From Clostridia bacterium (GTDB taxonomy: Bacteria; Bacillota; Clostridia; Lachnospirales; Lachnospiraceae): DNA of 64,000 nt. Positions 52,365 to 60,090 of this stretch are shown here, piece by piece; the first letter of the stretch is position 1, and every line of letters begins with the position of its first letter. Both the position numbers and the translations under genes were made by a program. The stretch lies in the NCBI GenBank assembly GCA_910574255.1, contig CAJTAK010000001.1:333779-397778 (forward strand), read 5' to 3'. Under the pieces are notes generated by a model. That model saw nothing but the letters and a program-made list of their open reading frames with translations. It did no database searches and was not told the origin of the DNA.

Positions 52365-52832
52365 ATGAGACTAAAAAATATTTTAATTGTTGTTGAAGAT
52401 ATAGAGCGTTCTAAAAAATTCTACCAGGATCTCTTTGGCCTTAGAACCCTGACTGATTTCGATGGCAATGTAATTTTGACGGAAGGACTGGTACTGCAGG
52501 ACAGAGGTATCTGGGAGAGGCTGGTTAAGAAGAAGGTTGTTTGGGGGGACAGTGATACGGAGCTGTATTTTGAAGAAAATAATATGGATGATTTTATAAA
52601 AAAGCTGGACGCATATCAGGAGCCTGTCCGATACCTGAATCGACTTATGGAACATGATTGGGGACAGCGTGTGGTTCGTATCTACGATCCGGACGGACAT
52701 GTTATTGAAATAGGGGAGGCTATGGAATTTGTTGCAAAGAGATTCCATAAAGCAGGTATGTCTCTGGAGGAGGTTTCAAAGAAAACCCAACTTCCTATAG
52801 AACAGGTGAGAGGAATCTGCGGTGCGGAGTAA
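52365..52832 (+). CDS. VOC-family (glyoxalase-like) protein
   Basis: 155 residues. RLKNILIVVEDIERSKKFYQDLFGL is the standard first strand-helix of VOC domains, and RIYDPDGHVIEIGEAM gives the second, with a metal-ligand Glu. The last 35 residues (AGMSLEEVSKKTQLPIEQVRGIC) look like a small helix-turn-helix appendage. Could be a glyoxalase or a dioxygenase-like enzyme; substrate unknown. It is 39 bases from the helicase ATG. Confidence 0.85.
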   Translation: MRLKNILIVVEDIERSKKFYQDLFGLRTLTDFDGNVILTEGLVLQDRGIWERLVKKKVVWGDSDTELYFEENNMDDFIKKLDAYQEPVRYLNRLMEHDWGQRVVRIYDPDGHVIEIGEAMEFVAKRFHKAGMSLEEVSKKTQLPIEQVRGICGAE

Positions 52833-52871
52833 GAGATTGTGAATCATAATAAGATACGGAGAAAGGCAGAT

Positions 52872-54839
52872 ATGCTCAGTCGAAAAAAATTAATACAATT
52901 TTACACGGAACAATATGAGACAGAGAGCAGGAAGAAAGGAAAAAAGGTTCCCAAATATGCAGATGCTTCCGGGCGTATGAAGAATCTGCAAAAAGCCCTT
53001 AGAAGAGCCAGACCCTCCAAAATTCCCTTTCAAAATCTGGAGGATTACCACCGCCAGATCAAAAATATGGCACTCTTTGCATACCGGAAAAAGAGAGAGG
53101 ATCTAACCCTTACCATCAATGCAGAGCTGATTCCCAAGCTGGTCGATCTGGACTTGGGGCTATTGCTGAAGGAACAGCGAGAGCGGATAGACGGCGAATT
53201 TCTTGCATTTCTCAGGCGAAAGCTTCCGGGAGCCGTCTGCATGGAGACCCTTTTCACCTTATACCCAAAGTTCCGTCAATACAAAGTAAAAAATAAGATA
53301 GTGGAGCTGGTACCCTCCCGTCCGGAAATGGAATTCCCGGAGGTAAGGCAGATGCACCGTCATTTTATCCTTCACATCGGTCCAACGAACAGCGGTAAGA
53401 CCTTCCAATCCCTGGAGCGCTTGAGAACGGCAGAAAAGGGCGTTTATCTCGGCCCCTTACGTCTCCTTGCTCTGGAGGTTTACGAGCAGATCCGCACTTA
53501 CGGCGTTCCCTGCACCATGCTGACCGGACAGGAGTGCATAGAAGAGGAAAACAGCCGAATCACAGCCTCCACCATAGAGATGGCAGATTTTGACAAAGCC
53601 TATGATATTGCTGTGATAGATGAGGCTCAGATGGTAACGGATCCGGATCGGGGACATTCCTGGACAAAAGCTATCCTGGGGCTAAAGGCAAAAGAAATTC
53701 ATATCTGCGTGAGCCCGGCGGCCGAACAGGCCATGATTCATTTGATCGAGCTTTGCGGTGATGATTATGTGACAGAACGCTATGAGCGAAAGACGGCCCT
53801 TATCTGTGAAGAAAAGCCCTTTGCATTTCCGGAGGATGTACAGCCGGGGGACGCCCTCATTGTATTTTCCAAGAAATCCGTTTTGGATGTGGCAGGCCGC
53901 TTAGAGGAACAGGGTGTAGACGCCAGCGTTATCTACGGCAGCCTTCCGCCGGAGATCCGCCGCCGCCAAATGCACCTGTTCAACCAGGGGAAAACCACCG
54001 TAGTAGTAGCCACAGACGCCATCGGCATGGGCTTAAACCTTCCTGTCCGAAGAATCGTATTTCTACAGGCGGAGAAATTTGACGGCATTGGAAGACGCCC
54101 GCTGACCATATCAGAGGTACGCCAAATCGCAGGCCGTGCGGGCCGATTCGGTATCTACAATGTGGGTTATGTAAATGCCATGGGGGAAGAAGAGCTGGAG
54201 TTCATTCGGGAGCATTTCGAAGCTGAGGAACAGCCCATAGAAGAAGTAAACTTAGGTTTCCCGCAGCTTCTCTTAGACATAGACGGTCCTTTAGACGAAA
54301 TCCTGAAAATCTGGCATTCCGTAACTCCATCAGCTCCTTTTGTAAAAGAGAACATTGATGAGGCCCTGGCTCTCTACGATCAGGCTCAGAAATGGAAATC
54401 CCAGATAGACGGCTTTGAGGACAAACGCACCCTATACCGAATGATCACCTGCCCCATAGACATCAAAGACAGAAAAGTAGTCTCCCTCTGGCTTTCCTAC
54501 TGCAAAGACTATACGGCAGACGTTTCACTGGAACGTCCAAAGTTGGAATACGGAAGGCGAAAAGGCATCCAGCAATACGAGACCTACTATAAGCAGCTGG
54601 ATCTTTACTACCAGTTCTCCCACCGCATGCAGAAGGTTATCGAAGAAGACTGGCTGAACGAAGAGCGAAACCGCACGGAAATGATGATTATGAAGTACTT
54701 AACCAAAGGGAAGACGAATTATATTGCCCGGTGCCGGTACTGCGGCAAGCTGTTGCCCCTGGGAACGCCCTTTCAGGTGTGTGATCGCTGCTTTCATAGG
54801 AAACCCACATGCGCTCCATTGGCGCACCGCAATAAATAA
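52872..54839 (+). CDS. Suv3-like ATP-dependent RNA helicase
   Basis: About 655 residues; start ATG 52872 (GGAGAAAGG upstream) or GTG 52839. N-terminal basic/helical region, then the helicase core: Walker A GPTNSGKT (170-177), DEAQ (250-253), SVIYGSLPPEIRRRQM, TDAIGMGLN (381-389) and QIAGRAGR (418-425). These fine details (GPTNSGKT, GMGLNL, QIAGRAGR) are those of Suv3, the helicase of the mitochondrial degradosome. A C-terminal Suv3-like helical region follows and ends in a zinc ribbon (CRYCGK ... CDRC). Probably unwinds RNA for decay. A bacterial counterpart in Firmicutes is known but little studied. Confidence 0.9.
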   Translation: MLSRKKLIQFYTEQYETESRKKGKKVPKYADASGRMKNLQKALRRARPSKIPFQNLEDYHRQIKNMALFAYRKKREDLTLTINAELIPKLVDLDLGLLLKEQRERIDGEFLAFLRRKLPGAVCMETLFTLYPKFRQYKVKNKIVELVPSRPEMEFPEVRQMHRHFILHIGPTNSGKTFQSLERLRTAEKGVYLGPLRLLALEVYEQIRTYGVPCTMLTGQECIEEENSRITASTIEMADFDKAYDIAVIDEAQMVTDPDRGHSWTKAILGLKAKEIHICVSPAAEQAMIHLIELCGDDYVTERYERKTALICEEKPFAFPEDVQPGDALIVFSKKSVLDVAGRLEEQGVDASVIYGSLPPEIRRRQMHLFNQGKTTVVVATDAIGMGLNLPVRRIVFLQAEKFDGIGRRPLTISEVRQIAGRAGRFGIYNVGYVNAMGEEELEFIREHFEAEEQPIEEVNLGFPQLLLDIDGPLDEILKIWHSVTPSAPFVKENIDEALALYDQAQKWKSQIDGFEDKRTLYRMITCPIDIKDRKVVSLWLSYCKDYTADVSLERPKLEYGRRKGIQQYETYYKQLDLYYQFSHRMQKVIEEDWLNEERNRTEMMIMKYLTKGKTNYIARCRYCGKLLPLGTPFQVCDRCFHRKPTCAPLAHRNK

Positions 54840-55000
54840 AAGTCTGTAATGGCGCATGGGGCATCCCTGAACTTAGTTTTCTGCTACGCAGAAAAGGATC
54901 TTTCATAGTAAATAAGAATTTGAATAGCACTGAGGGGCAAATTATTTCAAGCGAACACAGAAAGGAAAATATTGCAGAGACAGGAAAGGAGAGAATTACC
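54840..55000. other. Intergenic region before the FGGY kinase
   Basis: 161 bases. A perfect hairpin TTTTCTGC-tac-GCAGAAAA lies at 54877-54895, without a proper T-run; it may be a repeat or a weak terminator of the helicase gene. The kinase ribosome site AAAGGAG is at about 54985-54991. Confidence 0.4.
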
Positions 55001-56488
55001 TTGGAAAAATTACTTATAGCCCATGATTTGGGAACATCCGGAGACAAAGCAACCTTGTTTACCACAAAAGGACGGCAGATCCGCAGCTTCACCGTACCTT
55101 ACGACGTGCATTTTTTCAACGGAAACTACGCAGAGCAGGATCCGGAAAACTGGTGGGATGCGGTATGTGACGCTACCAAGGCCGTACTGGAGGGAGAGGA
55201 TCCGGGCAGAGTGGCAGCCATGTCCTTCAGCGCCCAGATGCAGGGCTGCCTGGTAGTGGACAAGAACGGCGTACCCCTGCGAGATGCCATTATCTGGGCA
55301 GACCAGAGGGCCGTAAAAGAGGCAGAGCTTCTGGAAAAAGAGATTGGAGCAAAAAGGATGTACCAGATCACCGGTCATCGGGTAAGCCCCAGCTACAGCA
55401 TCGAAAAGCTCATGTGGCTGAAAAAGAATGAACCGGAAGTGTACAAGAAGACCTATAAAATGCTCCAGGCCAAGGATTATATCATCGCCCGGGCCACCGG
55501 AAAGTTTGTAACAGATTATTCCGACGCTTCCGGAACCAACGCACTTGACTTAAGAAAGCTGGAATGGTCAGAGGAGATTCTAAAGGCGGCAGGAATTGAC
55601 AAAGACAAGCTTCCAAAGCTTAAGAAATCCACAGATATTGCAGGTTATATAGAGGATCGGGTGGCAGGCGAGATAGGGCTCCCGGCAGGAACTCCTGTAG
55701 TCTGCGGAGGAGGAGACGGTCCCTGTTCGGCAGTAGGCGCAGCATGCATCAAGGATGGGGAATTCTATCTCACCTTCGGAACCTCTGCCTGGATCGGGGG
55801 AACGACCACAGACCCGTTTATAGACGAGGACCAGACTTTGTTCTGCTTTGCCCATGTGATTCCCGGGAAGTACATGCCCTGCGGCGCTATGCAGGCAGCG
55901 GGAAGCTCCTATTCCTACATTCGTCGGGCTTTGTGTGACGGAGCATCCTATGATGAGCTGAACAAGCTGATAGAAAAATCCCCTGTAGGAGCCAAAAATC
56001 TCATATTCCTGCCCTACCTTCTGGGTGAGCGCAGTCCGCGGTGGAATCCGGATACCAGCGGAGCCTTCCTGGGAATCAAGTCGGAGCATGACAAGAAAGA
56101 TTATGTGCGGGCTGTGATAGAGGGAATTGCAATGAATATGGAGCTGATTCTTAAAGCCTATCGGAAGCAGGCAGAGATCGAAAAAATGTGTCTTACCGGC
56201 GGCGGAGCCAAGGGAGATGTGGTGGCACAGATTTTATCCGATGTACTGAATGTTGAATTCCGGATGCCTGACTGCGTGGAGGAGGCCACAGCCATCGGTG
56301 CGGCCGTTATCGCAGGCGTGGGCGTAGGCGTTTTTGACGGGTTTGAAGAGGTGAAGCGGTTCTTAAAGTTCGAGAAGACTGTGAAGCCAGTCATGGAGCA
56401 TCAGGAGAATTATAAGAAGCTGCTGCCTGTCTTTGATGAGGCTTATCACTGTATGCTGCCTTTGTATAAGAAGATGGCGAAGCTGTAA
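55001..56488 (+). CDS. FGGY-family carbohydrate kinase, xylulokinase-like
   Basis: About 495 residues starting at TTG 55001, with AAAGGAG 9 bases upstream; the open frame begins at 54920 but without a ribosome site. IAHDLGTSGDKATLF is the FGGY phosphate-1 motif, with MQGCLVVDKNGVPLRDAIIWADQRA and, in the second domain, GGGDGPCSAVGAA and LTGGGAKGD. The closest group by eye is XylB-type xylulokinases (D-xylulose to D-xylulose-5-phosphate), though glycerol- or other pentulose-kinases cannot be excluded. Single gene, no xylose isomerase nearby. Confidence 0.88.
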   Translation: MEKLLIAHDLGTSGDKATLFTTKGRQIRSFTVPYDVHFFNGNYAEQDPENWWDAVCDATKAVLEGEDPGRVAAMSFSAQMQGCLVVDKNGVPLRDAIIWADQRAVKEAELLEKEIGAKRMYQITGHRVSPSYSIEKLMWLKKNEPEVYKKTYKMLQAKDYIIARATGKFVTDYSDASGTNALDLRKLEWSEEILKAAGIDKDKLPKLKKSTDIAGYIEDRVAGEIGLPAGTPVVCGGGDGPCSAVGAACIKDGEFYLTFGTSAWIGGTTTDPFIDEDQTLFCFAHVIPGKYMPCGAMQAAGSSYSYIRRALCDGASYDELNKLIEKSPVGAKNLIFLPYLLGERSPRWNPDTSGAFLGIKSEHDKKDYVRAVIEGIAMNMELILKAYRKQAEIEKMCLTGGGAKGDVVAQILSDVLNVEFRMPDCVEEATAIGAAVIAGVGVGVFDGFEEVKRFLKFEKTVKPVMEHQENYKKLLPVFDEAYHCMLPLYKKMAKL

Positions 56489-56774
56489 AAGAAATTAGAA
56501 GAATTTTTATTCCAATTTGATGCCGGGAAGCAGCAGTGCGGTTTGCACAGATGTTTTCCGGCATTGCTGTGTTGCAAGTAATAGCATAAGAGTATCCATC
56601 TATGTAAAGGTGTACGCAAGATAGTTGTAAAATAATTTGTTTTGCAATAAAGAGTAAGAAAGCCTCAACAGAAAACGACATTTGAGGAATTGGCGTTGTT
56701 TTTTGGAAAAAGTAGGATAGAATAAGGAATACAATAAAGGACTGATTTTGAGGCAGAACAAGAAGGAATGCTCT
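56489..56774. other. Intergenic region before the ABC-type ATPase
   Basis: 286 bases. gatgccgggaa (56519-56529) and tttccggcatt (56554-56564) form a hairpin with one mismatch, with a smaller inner stem (cagtgc/gcacag). It could be the terminator of the kinase gene but lacks a T-run. Near the end AGAAGGA precedes ATG 56775. I see no gene. Confidence 0.4.
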
Positions 56775-57941
56775 ATGAGATTAAAAATTGATAATTTCGC
56801 AAAAGTAAAACATGCTGATATTGTGATTGACGGAATTACAGTTATTGCAGGAGAGAATAATACAGGGAAAAGTACCATTGGAAAGGTACTTTATTCCACA
56901 TTTAATTGTTTATATCAAATTGATTCGAAGATTGAAGAACGCAGAAGAGAAGAGATACAGATAATATGCAGGGAATATATAGGGAATGCAGTGGCACACA
57001 ATATGAACAATATAAAAATGCCCCATTTCTCCGGATCAATCAGGCAGGCTATTTTAGGAAAAATCACCAATGAAGTAAGCGGTTTGCTGGCAGAAACAGA
57101 CAGGGATAAATTTAGTAAAGCATTGTACCGGCAGTTAGTGGAGCGGTCTTTTAAAAAGTATAAGCTCATCCTGCCGGAAGATGATATTGCGGAATTAGTC
57201 GAGAATTCTTATGATAAAATTGTATCAAGAAAAGTGAATGATGATGATAAAGTGGCAATGGAGTTAATCGAGCGCTTCTTTAATCTGTTATTTGATACAC
57301 AGATACAATGTCTGAAGGAAACCAATGGAAATGCAAGGGTTTCTTTGACAATAAAAGAGAAAGATTTGGAAATACGGTTCCAGGGAAATCAATGTATAGA
57401 CTGGAAGGCGGATTATCATATTCTGCATGAAGCCTTTTTGGTTGATGATCCCTTTATTCTGGATGATATGTCAGGTTATTTTCGGGTTTATGCAACACAA
57501 AGTATGCGTGGACAATTATTAAGCCGTTTAAATGAAACAAAAGATAATATTATGGCGGGGATCTTTGAGGCGGTTAATGCAAAAGAGAGTTTAAAAGAGA
57601 TTTACGATATTTTAGAGCATGTTACAGAAGGGCAGATTTCTGAGCAGAGTGGTCAGTGGGAGTTGAATTCTTATCAGTTTAAAGAACCTGTCTATTTTGA
57701 AAATCTTTCAGCAGGCCTTAAGTCCTTTGTGCTTTTGAAGCTATTGTTGGAGAAAGGTATTTTAAAGGAAAAGGATGTATTGATTTTGGATGAACCGGAG
57801 ATACACCTTCATCCGGAATGGCAGCTAGCATATGCGGAACTTATTGTGCTTCTTGAAAAGAAATTTGATTTAAGTATTGTAGTGACTACCCATAGCAGAG
57901 ATTTTTTTGAGACAGAATTTGTAAAAAAATTTGTATTTTAA
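56775..57941 (+). CDS. ABC-type (AAA_21) ATPase, apparently C-terminally shortened
   Basis: 388 residues from the ATG at 56775. Walker A GENNTGKS (26-33); signature-like NLSAGLKSF (about 311-319); Walker B VLILDEPEIHLHP (335-347) and H-loop TTHSRDF (371-377). The protein stops 11 residues after the H-loop. Stand-alone ATPases of the OLD/AAA_21 kind normally carry at least another 50-150 residues there (often with a Toprim domain or a helix for dimerisation). It may be truncated or a naturally short form. No clear effector gene is downstream; a decayed fragment on the opposite strand follows. Confidence 0.75.
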   Translation: MRLKIDNFAKVKHADIVIDGITVIAGENNTGKSTIGKVLYSTFNCLYQIDSKIEERRREEIQIICREYIGNAVAHNMNNIKMPHFSGSIRQAILGKITNEVSGLLAETDRDKFSKALYRQLVERSFKKYKLILPEDDIAELVENSYDKIVSRKVNDDDKVAMELIERFFNLLFDTQIQCLKETNGNARVSLTIKEKDLEIRFQGNQCIDWKADYHILHEAFLVDDPFILDDMSGYFRVYATQSMRGQLLSRLNETKDNIMAGIFEAVNAKESLKEIYDILEHVTEGQISEQSGQWELNSYQFKEPVYFENLSAGLKSFVLLKLLLEKGILKEKDVLILDEPEIHLHPEWQLAYAELIVLLEKKFDLSIVVTTHSRDFFETEFVKKFVF

Positions 57942-57960
57942 AATTTTCTTTTGAGTGTCT

Positions 57961-58142
57961 TCATAAATCATTATAATCATTTAACATCTTTGCTGCTATA
58001 AAAATTCCCATTGTATCACAAAAAACAGCACTCTGCTTTCCGTAGATTGCATATCCGTTCTGCATGCGCTATGATGAGCTTAGAATCACTGTGAATATCA
58101 GCTAATGCCTGGCAGCTGAATTTCTTTTATAAGGTCTGTCAT
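57961..58142 (-). pseudogene. Frameshifted small gene
   Basis: On the minus strand MTDLIKEIQLPG starts at 58142 and soon stops. A second frame reads ALADIHSDSKLIIAHAER, and a third reads NGYAIYGKQSAVFCDTMG and ends at a TGA at 57961. Placed end to end they give about 65 residues of plausible protein with two frameshifts. Family not recognised. Confidence 0.45.
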
Positions 58143-58170
58143 ATTTTATTGCGGAAAAATTATTTACTTT

Positions 58171-58200
58171 ATGACAAAATGGAGTATAATAAAGTTAGAT
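58171..58200 (+). promoter_or_regulatory. Putative promoter of the XRE-ImmA-PIN module
   Basis: ATGACA (58171-58176), an 18-base spacer, TATAAT (58195-58200), 51 bases before the start. Confidence 0.5.
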
Positions 58201-58207
58201 GAAAAGC

Positions 58208-58230
58208 ATCAGGATACTGATTACGGAACT
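58208..58230 (+). promoter_or_regulatory. 5-prime leader hairpin followed by GGAACT, before the XRE gene
   Basis: atcag (58208-58212) and ctgat (58217-58221) pair across a 4-base loop, then tac and GGAACT (58225-58230). Same leader pattern as before glmS, the VTC gene and the DUF4956 gene. Confidence 0.4.
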
Positions 58231-58250
58231 TTAAGGCAGGAGGACTTTAT

Positions 58251-58604
58251 ATGAACGCTGATGTTTCCAATATTGGGCCAAAGATAAAAGAGCTGCGTGA
58301 AAAGGCCAACTTAACACAAAAGCAGGTAGCAGATTATTTGTCCGTTGATCAAAGTCTGATTTCCAAATTTGAAAAGGGAGAACGCTCCATTCATTCTGAC
58401 GGATTGAATCAGCTTGCGGAATTGTTCTGCTGCCCTGTTTCCGCATTCCTGTCATCAGATCCGGTGACGCCGGCGTATACAATTGCTTTTCGGACAACAG
58501 CTATGGACAGCGAAGATTTGCGTGCAATTGCTGTGATCAACAGGCTTGCTTTGAACCAGTTTCGGATGGATCGGCTTGCGGAAGGGGGATCGGATGATAG
58601 ATAA
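58251..58604 (+). CDS. XRE-family (HTH_3) transcriptional regulator
   Basis: 117 residues. HTH_3 at about 10-65: IKELREKANLTQKQVADYLSVDQSLISKFEKGER. AGGAGG precedes the ATG. It overlaps the following ImmA/IrrE gene by 11 bases, so is translated with it. In ImmR-ImmA type pairs the metalloprotease destroys the repressor on a signal. The last 35 residues, rich in acidic and hydrophobic residues, could be the cleavage or dimer region. Confidence 0.93.
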   Translation: MNADVSNIGPKIKELREKANLTQKQVADYLSVDQSLISKFEKGERSIHSDGLNQLAELFCCPVSAFLSSDPVTPAYTIAFRTTAMDSEDLRAIAVINRLALNQFRMDRLAEGGSDDR

Positions 58605-59346
58605 GATAGAACTCAGCAGCAAGGCATCCAGTATTCGGAAAAGACTGGGGGAAGACGAGGCTTCTCCTGTAGATATATTTACACTCGCTCAAGGGATTGA
58701 AGGGTTGACACTGGTATTTTATCCTCTTGGCAAGAACATAAGCGGAGCCTGTTTCCGAAGTGAACATTCCTCTTTGATTGCCATTCATTCGGGAATGTCC
58801 ATAGGAAGGCAGCGGTATACGCTGGCTCATGAGCTGTATCATTATTATTTTGACGAGAAAAGGACCTCAACAATCTGCTCAAGCAAAATAGGAAGCGGAA
58901 ATGAGGAGGAAAAGAAGGCAGATCTGTTTGCATCTTATTTTCTGATGCCTCCGGCTGCCCTGTATGAAGCTGTGCAGAGGTATAAAGGGTCCGATAACCA
59001 TAGCTTATCTATTCGCGAGATAATTCGGCTGGAGCAGCACTTTGGTATGAGCCATCAAGCAACACTCATTCGCCTGCAGGAGGATGGGAGCCTTTCCGCT
59101 GGTCAGGCCGCTTCCATGCAGTCAGGAATTATTGCTCTGGCATCAAGGCTGGGTTTTGACGTATCCCTGTATAAGCCTTCTTCAAATGAGAAAAGAATGC
59201 AGGTGTTCGGACACTATATCTGTCAGGCGGAGCGTCTCTTGGAGACAGATAAGATTTCGAATGGTAAATATGAAGAGCTTTTACTGGATGCTTTTCGGGA
59301 AGACATTGTTTTTGGTGAGGAAGCGGAGGGAGGCGGATACGATTGA
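58594..59346 (+). CDS. ImmA/IrrE-family metallo-endopeptidase
   Basis: 250 residues from the ATG at 58594 (GGGGGA upstream). The zinc site HELYH (79-83) is in LAHELYHYYF, followed by EKKADLFASYFLMP with the third ligand region, the standard ImmA/IrrE pattern. The C-terminal half is helical. It overlaps both neighbours, so the three genes form a compact unit. Known members cut XRE-type repressors (ImmR) or DdrO-like proteins after a DNA-damage or other signal. Confidence 0.94.
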   Translation: MIDKIELSSKASSIRKRLGEDEASPVDIFTLAQGIEGLTLVFYPLGKNISGACFRSEHSSLIAIHSGMSIGRQRYTLAHELYHYYFDEKRTSTICSSKIGSGNEEEKKADLFASYFLMPPAALYEAVQRYKGSDNHSLSIREIIRLEQHFGMSHQATLIRLQEDGSLSAGQAASMQSGIIALASRLGFDVSLYKPSSNEKRMQVFGHYICQAERLLETDKISNGKYEELLLDAFREDIVFGEEAEGGGYD

Positions 59347-59876
59347 CAGAGCCTCTTTTCTTTGATACCGATTGTCTCTGCGCTTTTTTATGGGTACGAA
59401 ATGAGAGCTTATTACCAAAGCTGTATCCGGAAAGGGTTATAATACCTAAGCCGGTCTATCGGGAGCTTTGCCGTCCCGGAATTCCCCATTTAAAAGCACG
59501 TGTAGATACACTGATAAAACAGAAGCAGGTGTTGATACAGGAAATGGATGTTTATTCCAAAGAGTATGCTACATATTATGAACTGACAGAAGAGCCGAAA
59601 AAAGGACAAAGGATAATCGGAAATGGAGAAGCGGCAGCTATTTCTCTGGCAAAACAGTATGATGGTATTGTTGCAAGCAATAATCTGCGAGACATTCAGG
59701 GATATATAACAGAATTTGGTCTCAGGCATATGACTACCGGAGATATTCTGACAGATGCATTTCAAAGAGGGTTTATAACAGAGGATGAGGGGAATGATAT
59801 CTGGGCTCAAATGCTTGCCAAACGCAGAAAATTGGGAGCAAAATCTTTTACAGATTATCTCAAATTAAAAATTTAA
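59343..59876 (+). CDS. PIN-domain ribonuclease-like protein
   Basis: 177 residues with a TTG start at 59343, overlapping the previous stop; GGGAGG is the ribosome site. The PIN fold acidic residues are visible: FFDTDCLCAFL (D8/D10), YRELCRPG (E41), GNGEAAAISLAK (E96) and SNNLRDI (D117). PIN nucleases cut RNA, mostly as VapC-like toxins; here it is larger than VapC (130) and is placed with an XRE protein and a protease rather than a VapB antitoxin. Likely toxin or effector of the module. Confidence 0.85.
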   Translation: MTEPLFFDTDCLCAFLWVRNESLLPKLYPERVIIPKPVYRELCRPGIPHLKARVDTLIKQKQVLIQEMDVYSKEYATYYELTEEPKKGQRIIGNGEAAAISLAKQYDGIVASNNLRDIQGYITEFGLRHMTTGDILTDAFQRGFITEDEGNDIWAQMLAKRRKLGAKSFTDYLKLKI

Positions 59877-59975
59877 GACTTTCAGCGGACAAGCTTTGCC
59901 CGTTTTAAAGTGTATCTGCAGGTCCCCCGCAAATGCAAATTTATACATGGCAGACTTCGTTTGCTAAAAAATAAA

Positions 59976-60025
59976 GAAGCCTTCAAGTCCCCGATGCGAA
60001 AGCACACCGGAAGCTTGAAGGCTTC
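59976..60025. terminator. Bidirectional intrinsic terminator
   Basis: gaagccttcaag (59976-59987) pairs perfectly with cttgaaggcttc (60014-60025). T-rich stretches lie on both sides (CTTTAACAC on plus, TTTATTTTTTAG on minus), so it ends both the PIN gene and htpG. Confidence 0.85.
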
Positions 60026-60090
60026 CTTTAACACTTTTTAATCATGACATTTGCCATTTGCCCTCCAAAGTCCAAAGAAGGCAGCTTTGC

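Larger units (their letters stand above)
57942..58250. other. Intergenic region with pseudogene and XRE promoter
   Basis: 309 bases. The left part holds a decayed minus-strand gene. The right part has the XRE leader: a promoter (TATAAT at 58195-58200), a small hairpin (58208-58221), GGAACT (58225-58230) and AGGAGG before 58251. Confidence 0.6.
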
